The notes beneath the pieces were generated by a model, which had not been told where the DNA came from, ran no database searches, and saw nothing but the letters and a program-made list of their open reading frames with translations. The position numbers and the translations under genes are program-made. Shown piece after piece: positions 44,499-55,403 of a DNA stretch of 64,000 nucleotides (positions are counted from its first letter, which is position 1; every line of letters begins with the position of its first letter). This stretch comes from Pseudomonas helleri (GTDB lineage Bacteria > Pseudomonadota > Gammaproteobacteria > Pseudomonadales > Pseudomonadaceae), in the NCBI RefSeq assembly GCF_009600315.1, contig NZ_WIWC01000006.1, forward strand, positions 114,187-178,186, given 5' to 3'.

Positions 44499-46673
44499 AT
44501 GTCATCAAAAAGCGTTAGTCACTCCCTGCGCCGCCTGTGGGCGCGGGACAAGTTCAGTTACAGCGTTCGTGTGTTTATCGCTCTGACCGGCAGCATGGCT
44601 TTTTGCTGGTATCAAGACGAGATGTCGCTGTTGATCCCGCTGTTTTTGGGGATCATCGCCAGCGCACTGTCGGAAACCGATGACAGTTGGCAAGGCCGCC
44701 TGAATGCCTTGTTGGTCACCCTGGTGTGCTTCAGCGCTTCAGCGTTGACGGTCGAATTACTCTTTCCTTATCCGCTGCTTATGGTCTGCGCACTGGCGCT
44801 GGCCGCCTTTGCCCTGACCATGCTGGGCGCGCTGGGCGAGCGTTACGGTGCGATTGCCTCGGCCACTTTGATTCTGGCTGTGTACACCATGATCGGCGTC
44901 GATCAGCGCGGAGGGCAAGTTACCGATTTTTGGCACGAACCGCTGTTGCTGGTAGCGGGGGCCGCCTGGTACGGGCTGCTGTCGGTGCTGTGGCAGGCGC
45001 TGTTTTCCAATCAGCCGGTGCAGCAAAGCCTGGCGCGGTTGTTCTGGGAACTGGGCCTGTACCTGAAAATCAAATCCTCGCTGTTTGAGCCGATCCGCAA
45101 CATGGATGTCGAGGCCGGACGATTGGAGCTGGCGCAACAGAACGGCAAAGTGGTGGCTGCGCTCAACACCGCCAAGGAAATCATTTTGCACCGCGTCGGC
45201 AATTCGCGGCCGGGCTCCAAGCTGAGCCGATACCTCAAACTTTACTTCCTCGCCCAGGACATTCACGAGCGCGCCAGCTCGTCGCATTACCCGTATAACG
45301 CGCTGGCTGACGCGTTTTTCCACAGCGACGTGATGTTCCGCTGCCAACGCTTGCTGCGTCAGCAAGGCGTCGCCTGTCAGCGCCTGTCGGAGTCGATCAA
45401 GCTGCGCCAGCCATTTGTCTATGACGACAGCTTTGCCGAAGCCTTGGGCGACTTGCACGCCTCCCTCGAACACTTGCGCATTCAAAGCAACCCGGCCTGG
45501 CGCGGGCTGTTGCGTTCGCTGCGGGCGCTGGCCGCGAACCTGGCGACCCTCGACCGCTTGCTCAGCGATGCCAGCAACCCGGATACGTTGGCCGATGCTA
45601 CTGACAGCAGCCTGCTGGATCGCTCACCGCGTAATCTCAAGGACGTCTGGTCTCGCTTGCGCCAGCACCTGACACCCACCTCACTGATCTTCCGCCACGC
45701 GCTGCGTTTGCCGCTGGCCCTGAGCATCGGTTTTGCGATGGTGCACTGGATTCACCCCAGTCAGGGTTACTGGATCATTCTGACCACGCTGTTTGTCTGC
45801 TCGCCCAGCTACGGCGCGACGCGACGCAAGTTCAGCCAGCGCATTATCGGCACCGCCATCGGCCTGGCCGTGGGCTGGGCGCTGTTTGACCTGTTCCCCA
45901 ACCCGCTGGTGCAGTCGATGTTTGCGGTGGTGGCCGGGGTGGTGTTCTTTATCAATCGCACCACGCGCTACACCTTAAGCACCGCGGCTATCACGCTGAT
46001 GATCCTGTTTTGCTTCAATCAGGTGGGCGATGGTTACGGCTTGTTTCTGCCAAGGCTGTTCGACACGTTGGTAGGGAGCGTGATCGCCGCGGCTGCCGTG
46101 TTCCTGTTCCTGCCCGACTGGCAAGGGCGCCGCCTGAATAAGGTATTGGCCAATACCTTGAGTTGTAACAGTCAATATCTGCGCCAGATCATGCATCAAT
46201 ACGCACAAGGAAAAAGTGACGATCTGGCCTATCGACTGGCTCGACGCAACGCCCACAACGCCGACGCAGCGCTGTCCACCACACTGGCCAATATGCTGAT
46301 GGAGCCAGGGCACTTCCGTAAGGATGCCGACATGGGCTTTCGCTTTTTAGTGCTCTCGCACACGTTGCTCAACTATCTGTCCGGCTTGGGCGCGCACCGC
46401 GATACCCAGTTGCCCGCTGAGGTGCGCGAGCAGTTGATCGAAGGTGCCGGGCGTAAAATTGCCGACAGCATCGACCTGATCGCGCAAGGGCTGAACACCA
46501 AACACCCGGTTGCCGTACAAAGTGACGACGAAGAGGCGCTGGCCAACGAACTTGAGCAGATGCCCGATGACATCGACGAAAACCAGCGTCTGGTGCAAAC
46601 CCAACTGGCATTGATATGCCGCCAGCTCGGCCCTTTACGCACACTGGCGGCGCACTTGATCAAAGCACCTTAG
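44499..46673 (+). CDS. yccS: YccS/YhfK-type membrane protein (FUSC family)
   Basis: A 724-residue inner-membrane protein with two sets of about five to six membrane segments (residues 20-150 and 375-520) separated by a long soluble helical region, and a C-terminal cytoplasmic domain. This is the TIGR01666/FUSC layout seen in aromatic-acid efflux-like proteins. ATG 44499 is chosen for AAGG upstream; the open frame begins 22 codons earlier. Transport function is inferred from the family. Confidence 0.82.
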   Translation: MSSKSVSHSLRRLWARDKFSYSVRVFIALTGSMAFCWYQDEMSLLIPLFLGIIASALSETDDSWQGRLNALLVTLVCFSASALTVELLFPYPLLMVCALALAAFALTMLGALGERYGAIASATLILAVYTMIGVDQRGGQVTDFWHEPLLLVAGAAWYGLLSVLWQALFSNQPVQQSLARLFWELGLYLKIKSSLFEPIRNMDVEAGRLELAQQNGKVVAALNTAKEIILHRVGNSRPGSKLSRYLKLYFLAQDIHERASSSHYPYNALADAFFHSDVMFRCQRLLRQQGVACQRLSESIKLRQPFVYDDSFAEALGDLHASLEHLRIQSNPAWRGLLRSLRALAANLATLDRLLSDASNPDTLADATDSSLLDRSPRNLKDVWSRLRQHLTPTSLIFRHALRLPLALSIGFAMVHWIHPSQGYWIILTTLFVCSPSYGATRRKFSQRIIGTAIGLAVGWALFDLFPNPLVQSMFAVVAGVVFFINRTTRYTLSTAAITLMILFCFNQVGDGYGLFLPRLFDTLVGSVIAAAAVFLFLPDWQGRRLNKVLANTLSCNSQYLRQIMHQYAQGKSDDLAYRLARRNAHNADAALSTTLANMLMEPGHFRKDADMGFRFLVLSHTLLNYLSGLGAHRDTQLPAEVREQLIEGAGRKIADSIDLIAQGLNTKHPVAVQSDDEEALANELEQMPDDIDENQRLVQTQLALICRQLGPLRTLAAHLIKAP

Positions 46674-46738
46674 AACTTGGCGAGAACAAAGATGGCGCCT
46701 ACTATCGGGGTCATCGTTTCTATAACAAGGATAAGACT

Positions 46739-47206
46739 GTGACCACTGACTGGCTGTGCAAACACCACAACGATTTGGGCAAAGAGCAGCTCTACGCCAT
46801 CCTCGAACTGCGCTCAAAAGTCTTTGTTGTAGAGCAAAAGTGCGCCTATCAAGACGTTGACGGGCAAGACCTCACGGGCGACACCATGCATGTGATGGGC
46901 TGGCAGGACGATCAACTGGTGGCGTATGCACGCCTGCTCGATCCGGAATCACAAGGTGGTGACGTGGTCATTGGCCGCGTGATCGTTGCACCCGAAGGAC
47001 GAGGACAAAAACTGGGGCATACGCTCATGTCCAAAGCATTGGAAAGCATCGAAGAGTACTGGCCGGAGATGCCGATCTTCATGTCCGCTCAAACGTATCT
47101 GACACCGTTCTATGAGCGTTACGAGTTCGTCACTGTCGGCGATCCCTACATGGAAGACGGGATTGAGCACATCGGCATGCGCCGTGCCGAGGCGACTCAG
47201 GGATAA
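46739..47206 (+). CDS. elaA: ElaA-type GNAT acetyltransferase
   Basis: A 155-residue GNAT protein of the ElaA type: LYAILELRSKVFVVEQKCAYQDVDGQDL is its signature, followed by the acetyl-CoA loop VIVAPEGRGQKLGHTLM. GTG 46739, seven bases after AAGGA, gives the family length; the frame is open upstream but overlaps the end of yccS. Its 3' end overlaps the convergent winged-helix gene by ten bases. Confidence 0.85.
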   Translation: MTTDWLCKHHNDLGKEQLYAILELRSKVFVVEQKCAYQDVDGQDLTGDTMHVMGWQDDQLVAYARLLDPESQGGDVVIGRVIVAPEGRGQKLGHTLMSKALESIEEYWPEMPIFMSAQTYLTPFYERYEFVTVGDPYMEDGIEHIGMRRAEATQG

Positions 47207-47493
47207 CCCAAAACCTGTTTGATCTGGGCGACATGTTCGCCCACCCAGGCCTTGTCAATCGGGCCCCAGCTGCGAATCTGATAGCGTCCGGCATGATTGC
47301 GGGCGCCATCCTGCTGCTCGAACTCGCAGACAATATCCAGATCGGCCAATGCGGCAATGGTGTCTTGTGCTGTGCGGCGCGGCATACCGGTCACCTCGGT
47401 CAGCGCCGGCACACTGCTGGCGATTTGACTGTCAATCAACCAGGCCACATACAAGCGCCGATAGAAACTGCTTTTGGTTTTGCTGACGTCCAT
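47197..47493 (-). CDS. Small winged-helix DNA-binding protein (HTH_43-like)
   Basis: A 98-residue protein consisting of one winged helix: RRLYVAWLIDSQIASSVPALTEVTGMPRRTAQDTIAALADL, then a strand wing ending YQIRSWGPIDKAWV. It resembles the HTH_43 family. Start ATG 47493 has GGAG six bases ahead. It follows ygjP by about 20 bases, so the two likely form an operon. The target is unknown. Confidence 0.65.
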   Translation of the reverse strand: MDVSKTKSSFYRRLYVAWLIDSQIASSVPALTEVTGMPRRTAQDTIAALADLDIVCEFEQQDGARNHAGRYQIRSWGPIDKAWVGEHVAQIKQVLGYP

Positions 47494-47512
47494 CACACAC
47501 TCCCTTTAACTA

Positions 47513-48010
47513 CTATTTGCTCTGCATATCCCGCCAGGTGAGGTACACCCGCAGGTCAAACTCCAGTTGGTGATAACCCGGCAGCATGTATTCGCACAGC
47601 TTATAAAACGCCTTGTTATGGTCCGACTCTTTCAAATGCGCCAGCTCATGAACCACGATCATCTTTAAAAACTCGGGCGCTGCCTCTTTGAACAACGACG
47701 CCACGCGCAATTCCTTCTTGGACTTAAGCTTGGCACCCTGCACCCGCGAAATAGTGGTGTGCAGCCCCAGCGCACGATGAGTCAAGTCAAGGCGATTATC
47801 AAACAGCACCTTATCGAAAGAGGGGGCATTACGCAGATGTTCCTGCTTGAGTTCCAGCGCGTAGGCGTACAGAGCTTTGTCACTTTGCACGGCATGACGT
47901 TGTGGATAACGCTCACTTAAGTAGCTACCTAACTGATCCCGCTCAATTAATTGATGTACTTGATCCTGTAAGGTCTGGGGATAAGCCTGAAGGTATTTGA
48001 GAACAATCAT
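47513..48010 (-). CDS. YgjP-type zinc metallopeptidase
   Basis: A 165-residue M48/DUF45-like protein with the zinc motif HELAHLKESDHNKAF near residue 120, where both His and the Glu are present. Short stand-alone members are cytoplasmic with unknown substrates. An exact DnaA box lies inside at 47901-47909, one of only two outside the 7.8-9.8 kb cluster. Confidence 0.75.
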   Translation of the reverse strand: MIVLKYLQAYPQTLQDQVHQLIERDQLGSYLSERYPQRHAVQSDKALYAYALELKQEHLRNAPSFDKVLFDNRLDLTHRALGLHTTISRVQGAKLKSKKELRVASLFKEAAPEFLKMIVVHELAHLKESDHNKAFYKLCEYMLPGYHQLEFDLRVYLTWRDMQSK

Positions 48011-48184
48011 GAGGCGAAAACCTACAGCCTAAAAGGTCGACAGTGTAACGAATTTGAGAATTAGGTGGTGCCACCACTGTTACTGGCCACCCGCTACGTT
48101 TTATAAAGAAATCCCTTCCAAGCCTTGGTCTAGACCCTTCAACCGGGTTTCATGCCTGTAAGTGCCAATAATTTGAGGCTCGTA

Positions 48185-48853
48185 ATGATCGATTTGGCTA
48201 CCTGGAATTTGAGCGTTCCTGTCGGCAATCCTCCCGCGACGATCACTACCCCGCGGTTGCTCAACGGCTATAAAAACAACTACTTTCACTCACACACTGG
48301 CACCTTGTTTTTCTGGGCTCCCGTGACCGGTAGCAAAACTGAAAATGCCATTTATTCACGCAGCGAATTGCGTGAAACCCGCTCGGACGGCGCCTTGCGT
48401 AACTGGCTTTACACAAGCGCCGACAACTTTTTGAATGCGACGCTGACAGTCAATCAGGTGCCTTCCTCGGGCAAAGTGGTAATCGGGCAAATTCATGCCT
48501 TCCAGAGCACACAACCTCTGCTCAAGCTTGAATACCAATACAAGGCCAGCAAAGAGAGTGGCAATGTGGTCGCTAAAGTACGCCTTCGGCCCAATGAAAA
48601 CTCCCGGGTCGTGACCATCGCCGAAAATATCCCCTTAGGTAAAGATTTCAGTTACGTAATCAACCTCACGCCCGATGGTGCCCTGAAGATCAAGGCCGCC
48701 AATAAACAGTGGGCACGAGATATCAGTGCAAAATGGCGTACCAAACCGCTTTACTTCAAGGCGGGTGCTTACGTGCAGGACAACTCAGGAAACAGCAGGG
48801 AAGGCGCCCAAGTCACGTTCAGCAAGCTGGACATTGACCACAACAAATTCTGA
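48185..48853 (+). CDS. Polysaccharide lyase family 7 alginate lyase, no signal peptide
   Basis: A 222-residue PL7 lyase. The three family motifs are present: RSELRE (about residue 63), VVIGQIHA (about 99) and YFKAGAYVQD (about 198); Gln, His and Tyr in them are the catalytic set. No secretion signal is seen, as in the similar P. aeruginosa PA1167 protein, so it may act on oligomers inside the cell or leave by another route. GAGG lies before ATG 48185; an upstream ATG adds 11 residues without a site. Confidence 0.85.
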   Translation: MIDLATWNLSVPVGNPPATITTPRLLNGYKNNYFHSHTGTLFFWAPVTGSKTENAIYSRSELRETRSDGALRNWLYTSADNFLNATLTVNQVPSSGKVVIGQIHAFQSTQPLLKLEYQYKASKESGNVVAKVRLRPNENSRVVTIAENIPLGKDFSYVINLTPDGALKIKAANKQWARDISAKWRTKPLYFKAGAYVQDNSGNSREGAQVTFSKLDIDHNKF

Positions 48854-49011
48854 ACACGAATAGAAAAGTCAGACGTTTATCCTGAAAAAAGCAGGATGCT
48901 TCCGAGAAAGTGTGTTCACCTCAAGCGCGGCTTGCGGCATGGAAAGTCACGGGGCTATCTTCTTGAGTCGCCGTGGCCTCTGGCGCAAATGATGATCCCC
49001 GTGGAGAACAC

Positions 49012-49386
49012 ATGAAAGCTTCCAAGCCAAAACGCCCTCGGCGCGATGATCATAAACACGATGAAGCCACCCGGCGCATTCTGGATGATCTGAGCGCCAA
49101 CCCTCCTGACATCGATACACTTCAACCGACTCAAGCACAGCCTGTTGGTGCGCAATCGCCCTTTGCCGTAATGGCGGATGTCCGTGCACTGGAGGCCTTG
49201 CAGCATATAGCGATCATGCTTAAAAGCGCGGAAGAAGTGTCTGATGAAATCACCGAACGGGGCAGCGGCCTGGAGCGCGGGCTGGTGTGGTCGCTGGTGC
49301 ATTCAGTAGAAATGTCGCGCTCGCTGGTGAATGCGCTGCTGAGGGGTAACGGCATAGACCCGCAAAAGGTTCAGCCCTCACCCTAG
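49012..49386 (+). CDS. DUF6124 family protein, second copy
   Basis: A 124-residue relative of the protein at 20568, with a lysine/arginine-rich N-terminus (MKASKPKRPRRDDHKHDEATRR) and the same helical C-terminal half (ALEALQHIAIMLKSAEEVSDEI). The start has GGAG six bases before it. The last codons and stop (QPSP) are supplied by the family A repeat that follows, so the repeat appears to have inserted into or trimmed the gene end. Function unknown. Confidence 0.7.
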   Translation: MKASKPKRPRRDDHKHDEATRRILDDLSANPPDIDTLQPTQAQPVGAQSPFAVMADVRALEALQHIAIMLKSAEEVSDEITERGSGLERGLVWSLVHSVEMSRSLVNALLRGNGIDPQKVQPSP

Positions 49387-49520
49387 CCCTCTCCCAGAGG
49401 GAGAGGGGACTGATTGGGGGATATTGACGCTTTTCAGCAATAGCCAATTTGGTCACTGAATCAACGTTTAACTGGGTCAGTCCCCTCTCCCTCCGGGAGA
49501 GGGTTAGGGTGAGGGGCTTT
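49375..49520. repeat. Family A inverted pair between DUF6124 and fba
   Basis: Nearly the same pair as at 29563, sharing the inner GATTGGGGGATATTG sequence. Its left end provides the stop codon of the DUF6124 gene. Confidence 0.85.
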
Positions 49521-49531
49521 CTGAAACTCAC

Positions 49532-49560
49532 AAAAAAACCCGCATCACTGCGGGTTTTTT
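49532..49560 (-). terminator. Intrinsic terminator of fba
   Basis: AACCCGCA-GTGA-TGCGGGTT followed by seven T on the minus strand, 13 bases after the fba stop. A six-T run on the other strand could make it two-way. Confidence 0.85.
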
Positions 49561-49573
49561 GAAGCGTCAGGTC

Positions 49574-50638
49574 TTAGTTGACCTTGGCGTTCAGCTCACC
49601 TTTGAGGTAACGCTGGTACATGGCTTCGAGGGAGATCGGCTTGATCTTCGAAGCATTACCTGCGGTGCCGAACGCTTCATAACGAGCGATACACACGTCA
49701 CGCATGGCAGTTACGGTTGCGCCGAAGAATTTGCGCGGGTCGAACTCGCTTGGGTTGGTGGCCATCAGACGGCGCATGGCGCCGGTCGATGCCAGGCGCA
49801 AGTCAGTGTCGATGTTGACCTTGCGCACGCCGTGCTTGATGCCTTCGACGATTTCTTCGACCGGCACACCGTAGGTTTCTTTGATGTCACCGCCGTATTC
49901 GTTGATGATCTTCAGCCACTCTTGCGGCACCGACGACGAACCGTGCATCACCAGGTGAGTATTCGGAATGCGCTTGTGGATTTCCTTGATACGGTCGATG
50001 GCCAACACGTCGCCGGTAGGCGGCTTGGTGAACTTGTAAGCGCCGTGGGACGTACCGATGGCAATGGCCAGGGCATCCACTTGAGTGCGCTTGACGAAGT
50101 CAGCGGCTTCTTCCGGGTCGGTCAGCATCTGGCTGTGATCCAGAACGCCTTCAGCACCGATACCGTCTTCTTCGCCAGCCATGCCGGTTTCCAGAGAGCC
50201 CAGGCAACCCAGCTCGCCTTCAACCGACACACCGCACGCGTGGGCCAGAGCAACGGTTTGCTGCGTCACACGTACGTTGTAGTCGTAGTCAGTCGGGGTC
50301 TTGCCGTCTTCGCCCAGCGAGCCGTCCATCATCACCGAGCTGAAGCCCAGTTGGATGGAGCGTTGGCACACGTCAGGGCTGGTGCCGTGATCCTGGTGCA
50401 TGCACACCGGAATATGCGGGAATTCTTCGATGGCAGCCAGGATCAAGTGGCGCAGGAAAGGAGCTCCAGCGTACTTGCGCGCACCGGCCGAAGCCTGAAC
50501 GATCACCGGGGAGTCAGTCTTGTCAGCGGCTTCCATGATGGCGCGCATCTGCTCAAGGTTGTTGACGTTGAAAGCTGGAACGCCGTAACCGAATTCGGCG
50601 GCGTGGTCCAACATCTGGCGCATGCTAATAAGTGCCAT
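49574..50638 (-). CDS. fba: Class II fructose-1,6-bisphosphate aldolase
   Basis: A 354-residue zinc-dependent aldolase of the Calvin-type class II subgroup. Zinc and substrate motifs include [29 protein letters not shown] and [17 protein letters not shown] precedes the ATG. It is the last gene of the tktA-epd-pgk-lipoprotein-fba row, used mainly for gluconeogenesis in pseudomonads. Confidence 0.95.
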   Translation of the reverse strand: MALISMRQMLDHAAEFGYGVPAFNVNNLEQMRAIMEAADKTDSPVIVQASAGARKYAGAPFLRHLILAAIEEFPHIPVCMHQDHGTSPDVCQRSIQLGFSSVMMDGSLGEDGKTPTDYDYNVRVTQQTVALAHACGVSVEGELGCLGSLETGMAGEEDGIGAEGVLDHSQMLTDPEEAADFVKRTQVDALAIAIGTSHGAYKFTKPPTGDVLAIDRIKEIHKRIPNTHLVMHGSSSVPQEWLKIINEYGGDIKETYGVPVEEIVEGIKHGVRKVNIDTDLRLASTGAMRRLMATNPSEFDPRKFFGATVTAMRDVCIARYEAFGTAGNASKIKPISLEAMYQRYLKGELNAKVN

Positions 50639-50762
50639 GGTACGTATCTCTCCCGGACGAGGGTCGTTAATCGTGCAAGCCTGCCGTAGCGGCGGCTGCT
50701 ATTCAAGTTATTGCAGATCGGGGGTTAGCCGCTCTGCGTGTATTCCATTTGGCCCGTAACTG

Positions 50763-50981
50763 TTACGGGCACCCGCGCTCTTTGGAAGGTTGGGGTGTCT
50801 CGTATTTTTCCAGCGCTTCAGGCCCTGAGCGCTTGTTGACCAATGGCACGCTCTGCGCCTGCCAGTCTGCCTGGTAGCAGCCGCTCTCTTCGGGCGTAGC
50901 CGCTTCGGGCGACGGTTCAGGTGAACCGGCGCAACCGGCCAAAAAGCCCGCAATCATTAACAGCGGTAACACCTTGACCAT
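50763..50981 (-). CDS. Small lipoprotein between pgk and fba
   Basis: A 72-residue lipoprotein with signal MVKVLPLLMIAGFLAGC (lipobox LAGC, Cys17). The mature part is short, Pro/Glu-rich and has two more cysteines. ATG 50981 sits nine bases after AGGA; an ATG two codons earlier is only three bases away. A small gene occurs at the same place in other pseudomonads. Function unknown. Confidence 0.65.
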   Translation of the reverse strand: MVKVLPLLMIAGFLAGCAGSPEPSPEAATPEESGCYQADWQAQSVPLVNKRSGPEALEKYETPQPSKERGCP

Positions 50982-51013
50982 ATCCATGCTTCCTCTCAGG
51001 GCCTGCATCACAT

Positions 51014-52177
51014 TCAACCTTTAGCGCGGCTTTCCAGCACTTCAACGGCAGGCAGCACTTTGCCTTCAACGAACTCAAGGAACGCACCGCCGCCGGTAGA
51101 AATGTAGGAAATTTGATCAGCCACACCGTATTTGTCGATCGCGGCCAAGGTGTCGCCACCGCCCGCAATAGAGAATGCCGAGCTGTCAGCGATGGCATGG
51201 GCCAATACTTTAGTGCCGTTACCGAACTGGTCGAACTCGAACACGCCCACCGGGCCGTTCCACAGAATCGTTTTCGAGGACTTCAACAGCTCAGCGAAGT
51301 TGGCCGCGGTTTGCGGGCCAATGTCCAGAATCATGTCGTCTTCGGCCACATCAGCGACCAACTTCACGGTGGCGGCGGCGGTTTCGGCAAATTCCTTGGC
51401 GACCACCACGTCAACAGGCAACGGCACGTTGACCTTGGCCGCGATGGCGCGGGCGGTGTCCAGCAAGTCCGGTTCGTACAGCGATTTGCCCACCGGGTGA
51501 CCGGCCGCGGCGAGGAACGTGTTGGCGATACCGCCACCCACAATCAGCAGGTCGCAGATCTGGCTCAGGCTGTTCAACACGTCGAGCTTGGTCGACACTT
51601 TGGAGCCGGCAACAATGGCAGCCATCGGCTTGGCCGGGGCACCCAGCGCCTTGCCCAGCGCATCCAGTTCAGCCGCCAGCAGTGGGCCTGCAGCGGCCAC
51701 CTTGGCGAACTTGGCTACGCCATGGGTCGAGCCTTCAGCGCGGTGAGCCGTGCCGAAAGCGTCCATCACAAACACGTCGCACAGGGCCGCGTATTGCTTG
51801 GCCAGTTCATCAGCGTTTTTCTTTTCGCCCTTGTTGAAGCGCACGTTCTCGAACAGCACGATGTCGCCGGGCTTTACGTCAACGCCATTGAGGTAATCAC
51901 TCACCAACGGCACTTCGCGCTCCAAGGCTTTGCTCAGGTAATCAGCCACTGGCTTGAGGCTGTTATCGGCCGAGAACTCACCTTCAGTCGGGCGCCCCAA
52001 ATGCGAGCAGACCATGACCGCTGCGCCTTTTTCCAACGCCAACTTGATGGTCGGCAGCGAAGCAAGGATGCGTGCATCGCTGGTGACTACACCGTCCTTG
52101 ACCGGGACGTTGAGGTCTTCGCGAATCAGTACGCGTTTACCTTGCAGATCGAGGTCGGTCATCTTCAACACGGTCAT
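51014..52177 (-). CDS. pgk: Phosphoglycerate kinase
   Basis: A 387-residue glycolytic/gluconeogenic kinase. Visible are [15 protein letters not shown] at the substrate site, SHLGRPTEG, the [16 protein letters not shown] lysine region and the nucleotide site [16 protein letters not shown] 52177 has AGGA upstream; the open frame continues into epd but that part is antiphase. It follows epd by 26 bases. Confidence 0.95.
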   Translation of the reverse strand: MTVLKMTDLDLQGKRVLIREDLNVPVKDGVVTSDARILASLPTIKLALEKGAAVMVCSHLGRPTEGEFSADNSLKPVADYLSKALEREVPLVSDYLNGVDVKPGDIVLFENVRFNKGEKKNADELAKQYAALCDVFVMDAFGTAHRAEGSTHGVAKFAKVAAAGPLLAAELDALGKALGAPAKPMAAIVAGSKVSTKLDVLNSLSQICDLLIVGGGIANTFLAAAGHPVGKSLYEPDLLDTARAIAAKVNVPLPVDVVVAKEFAETAAATVKLVADVAEDDMILDIGPQTAANFAELLKSSKTILWNGPVGVFEFDQFGNGTKVLAHAIADSSAFSIAGGGDTLAAIDKYGVADQISYISTGGGAFLEFVEGKVLPAVEVLESRAKG

Positions 52178-52203
52178 GGGTCGCAATTCCTGAGTTTCTA
52201 ATG

Positions 52204-53259
52204 TTATGGAGCAGATTGGGGTTGAGTAACGTGCAAATAGTGCTCTGCCACATCGATCATTCGATTGGCAAATCCCCATTCGTTGTCGAACCACGCCAGC
52301 AGGTTTACCAGCCGGGGGCCGGAAACACGGGTCTGGCTGGCATCAACAATCGCCGAATGCGGGTCATGGTTGAAATCACAACTGGCGTGCGGCAATTCGG
52401 TATACGCCAACAAGCCTTTGAGCGGGCCGCTAGTAGCCGCCTCGCGCAGTACGCGGTTAACTTCTGCGGCGTCAGTGTCGCGCGCCGTGATCAGGGTGAT
52501 GTCCAGGCACGACACATTCAAGGTCGGTACCCGTACGGCTTTGGCCTGAATTCGGCCAGCAAGTTCCGGCAACAAACGCTCAATGCCTTTAGCCAGGCCC
52601 GTAGACACCGGAATTACTGACTGAAACGCCGAGCGCGTGCGACGAAGGTCTTCATCGTGGTAAGCATCAATCACCGGCTGATCGTTCATCGCCGAGTGAA
52701 TGGTGGTGATCGACACGTATTCCAGACCGAACGCCTGATCCAGCAAACGCAACAGCGGTACGCCGCAGTTGGTGGTGCAGGACGCGTTGGAGATTAGACG
52801 CTCCTGGCCCGACAGGCTGTGCTGGTTCACGCCAAACACGATGGTGGCGTCAACATCCGCCTCACTGCTCATCGGTTGCGAAAACAAGACAGCAGGTGCC
52901 CCGGCGTCGAGAAAACGCTGACCATCGGTGCGGGTGTTGTAAGCGCCGGAGCATTCCAGCACCAGATCAACGCCCAACGAGGCCCAGTCGATCCCCTCAG
53001 GAGTGGCACTGCGGAACACTTTCACGCAGTCGCCATTGATATGCAGGCAGTCGCCTTCGATCCGTATCTCGCCCGGAAACCGGCCGTGAGTGGAGTCGAA
53101 ACGCGTCAAATATTCGAGACTGGCCATATCGGCCAAATCATTGAGTGCAACAATTTCAAACCCGGCAGCAGCCCCTCGCTCAAACAATGCACGCAAGACG
53201 CAACGGCCAATTCGGCCATAGCCGTTGAGTGCAACTTTGTAAGGACGCGGTTCAGGCAT
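52204..53259 (-). CDS. epd: D-erythrose-4-phosphate dehydrogenase
   Basis: A 351-residue GapA-like dehydrogenase. NAD motif [19 protein letters not shown]; catalytic Cys in SNASCTTNC; His in [27 protein letters not shown], a sequence that separates Epd from GapA. It converts erythrose-4-phosphate to 4-phosphoerythronate for pyridoxal phosphate synthesis. The position between tktA and pgk supports the assignment. Confidence 0.93.
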   Translation of the reverse strand: MPEPRPYKVALNGYGRIGRCVLRALFERGAAAGFEIVALNDLADMASLEYLTRFDSTHGRFPGEIRIEGDCLHINGDCVKVFRSATPEGIDWASLGVDLVLECSGAYNTRTDGQRFLDAGAPAVLFSQPMSSEADVDATIVFGVNQHSLSGQERLISNASCTTNCGVPLLRLLDQAFGLEYVSITTIHSAMNDQPVIDAYHDEDLRRTRSAFQSVIPVSTGLAKGIERLLPELAGRIQAKAVRVPTLNVSCLDITLITARDTDAAEVNRVLREAATSGPLKGLLAYTELPHASCDFNHDPHSAIVDASQTRVSGPRLVNLLAWFDNEWGFANRMIDVAEHYLHVTQPQSAP

Positions 53260-53280
53260 GGGGTTCTCTTATTCAAAACC

Positions 53281-53368
53281 TGTAGTCGCTGCCACAGGCT
53301 GCGAAGGGTTGCTCAGCAACCCGTTTCTTGAGGACCCTGCGGCCCTTCGCAGCCTGCGGCAGCGACTA
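53281..53368. repeat. REP pair, family C, between tktA and epd
   Basis: Outer arms TGTAGTCGCTGCC/GGCAGCGACTAC with the internal GGGTTGCTCAGCAACCC palindrome. Confidence 0.85.
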
Positions 53369-53405
53369 CGGGGAACGCGGCGGCCAAGGGCCACCGCGGC
53401 TTACT

Positions 53406-55403
53406 TTAGTCTTCCAGCAGCTCTTCAGCCTGACCCAGGATGTTTTCCAGAGTGAAACCGAACTCTTCGAACAACGCCGGCGCAGGCGCCGACTCGCCGT
53501 AGGTGGTCATGCCGATCACGCGACCTTCCAGACCCACGTACTTGTACCAGTAGTCAGCGTGGGACGCTTCGATGGCAATACGGGCGCTGACTTGCAGCGG
53601 CAGAACCGACTGCTTGTAGCCTGCGTCCTGAGCCTCATAAACGCTGGTGCAAGGCATGGAGACAACACGCACCTTGCGACCTTGTTCGGTCAGCTTTTCC
53701 CAAGCCTGAACGGTCAGACCCACTTCGGAACCGGCCGAGATCAGGATCAGTTCAGGCTCGCCTGCACAGTCCTTGAGCACGTAACCACCGCGGTTGATGT
53801 CGGCAATTTGACCGGCATCACGGGTTTGGTGGTTCAGGTTCTGACGCGAGAAGATCAACGCGGACGGACCGTCGTTGCGCTCCAGTGCGAACTTCCAGGC
53901 CGCTGCGGATTCCACCGCGTCGGCTGGACGCCAGGTGTCCAGGTTCGGCGTCGTACGCAGGCTGGTCAGTTGTTCAACCGGCTGGTGCGTCGGGCCGTCT
54001 TCGCCCAGACCGATGGAGTCGTGGGTGAACACATAGATCACACGCTGCTTCATCAGAGCCGACATGCGGATAGCGTTACGAGCGTATTCCATGAACATCA
54101 GGAAGGTTGCGCCGTATGGCAGCAGACCGCCGTGACCGGCTACGCCGTTCATGATGGCGCTCATGCCGAACTCACGTACGCCGTAGTACATGTAGTTACC
54201 GCTGGCGTCTTGCGCCGAAACGCCTTTGCAGCCTTTCCACAGGGTCAGGTTGGAACCGGCCAGGTCAGCCGAGCCGCCCAGCAGCTCTGGCAACAGCGGG
54301 CCAAAAGCGTTCAGGGTGTTCTGGCTGGCTTTACGGCTGGCGATGGTCTCGCCTTTGGCCGCCACTTCATTGATGTAGGCAGTGGCCTTGGCATCAAAGT
54401 CAGCCGGCAGTTTACCGCTCAGACGGCGGGACAACTCAGCCGCCAGCTCAGGGAATTCGGCCGCGTAGGCAGCGAAACGCTTGTCCCACTCGGACTCAAC
54501 CGCAGCACCGGCTTGTTTGGCATCCCATTCGGCGTAGATATCAGCCGGGATTTCAAAAGGACCGTGGTTCCAGTTAAGCGCTGTACGGGTCAGGGCGATT
54601 TCGTCGTTGCCCAGTGGAGCACCGTGGCAATCTTCCTTGCCCTGCTTGTTCGGCGAACCAAAACCGATTGTGGTTTTGCAGCAGATCAGCGTTGGTTTAT
54701 CGCTTTTGCGTGCAGTTTCGATGGCGGTTTTGATTTCTTCCGGATCGTGGCCGTCTACGTTGCGGATCACTTGCCAGTTGTAAGCTTCAAAACGCTTAGG
54801 CGTGTCGTCGGTGAACCAGCCTTCCACTTCACCGTCGATGGAGATGCCGTTGTCATCGTAGAAAGCAATCAGTTTGCTCAAACCCAAGGTGCCGGCCAAC
54901 GAGCCTACTTCGTGGGAAATGCCTTCCATCATGCAGCCATCACCCATGAACACATAGGTGTGGTGATCGACGATGTCGTGGCCTGGACGGTTGAACTGCG
55001 CACCCATGACTTTTTCTGCCAGGGCAAAGCCCACAGCATTGGCAAAGCCCTGACCCAATGGGCCCGTGGTGGTTTCAACGCCCGGGGTGTAGCCCAGTTC
55101 CGGGTGACCCGGGGTACGGCTGTGCAACTGGCGGAAGCTTTTCAGATCGTCAATCGACAGGTCATAGCCGGTCAGGTGCAACAACGAGTAGATCAACATC
55201 GAACCGTGGCCGTTGGACAGCACGAAGCGGTCACGGTCAGCGAACGACGGGTTGCTCGGGTTGTGCTTCAGATAATCGCGCCACAGTACTTCGGCGATAT
55301 CCGCCATACCCATAGGGGCACCTGGATGGCCGCTGTTGGCTTTTTGCACGGCATCCATGCTGAGTGCACGAATGGCGTTGGCACGCTCACGACGGCTGGG
55401 CAT
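53406..55403 (-). CDS. tktA: Transketolase
   Basis: A 665-residue thiamine diphosphate enzyme of the pentose phosphate pathway. ThDP-binding motif [32 protein letters not shown], the N-terminal [17 protein letters not shown], and the transketolase pyrimidine-domain signature [18 protein letters not shown] lies eight bases before the ATG. It heads the glycolytic gene row and is divergent from the metK regulator. Confidence 0.95.
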   Translation of the reverse strand: MPSRRERANAIRALSMDAVQKANSGHPGAPMGMADIAEVLWRDYLKHNPSNPSFADRDRFVLSNGHGSMLIYSLLHLTGYDLSIDDLKSFRQLHSRTPGHPELGYTPGVETTTGPLGQGFANAVGFALAEKVMGAQFNRPGHDIVDHHTYVFMGDGCMMEGISHEVGSLAGTLGLSKLIAFYDDNGISIDGEVEGWFTDDTPKRFEAYNWQVIRNVDGHDPEEIKTAIETARKSDKPTLICCKTTIGFGSPNKQGKEDCHGAPLGNDEIALTRTALNWNHGPFEIPADIYAEWDAKQAGAAVESEWDKRFAAYAAEFPELAAELSRRLSGKLPADFDAKATAYINEVAAKGETIASRKASQNTLNAFGPLLPELLGGSADLAGSNLTLWKGCKGVSAQDASGNYMYYGVREFGMSAIMNGVAGHGGLLPYGATFLMFMEYARNAIRMSALMKQRVIYVFTHDSIGLGEDGPTHQPVEQLTSLRTTPNLDTWRPADAVESAAAWKFALERNDGPSALIFSRQNLNHQTRDAGQIADINRGGYVLKDCAGEPELILISAGSEVGLTVQAWEKLTEQGRKVRVVSMPCTSVYEAQDAGYKQSVLPLQVSARIAIEASHADYWYKYVGLEGRVIGMTTYGESAPAPALFEEFGFTLENILGQAEELLED

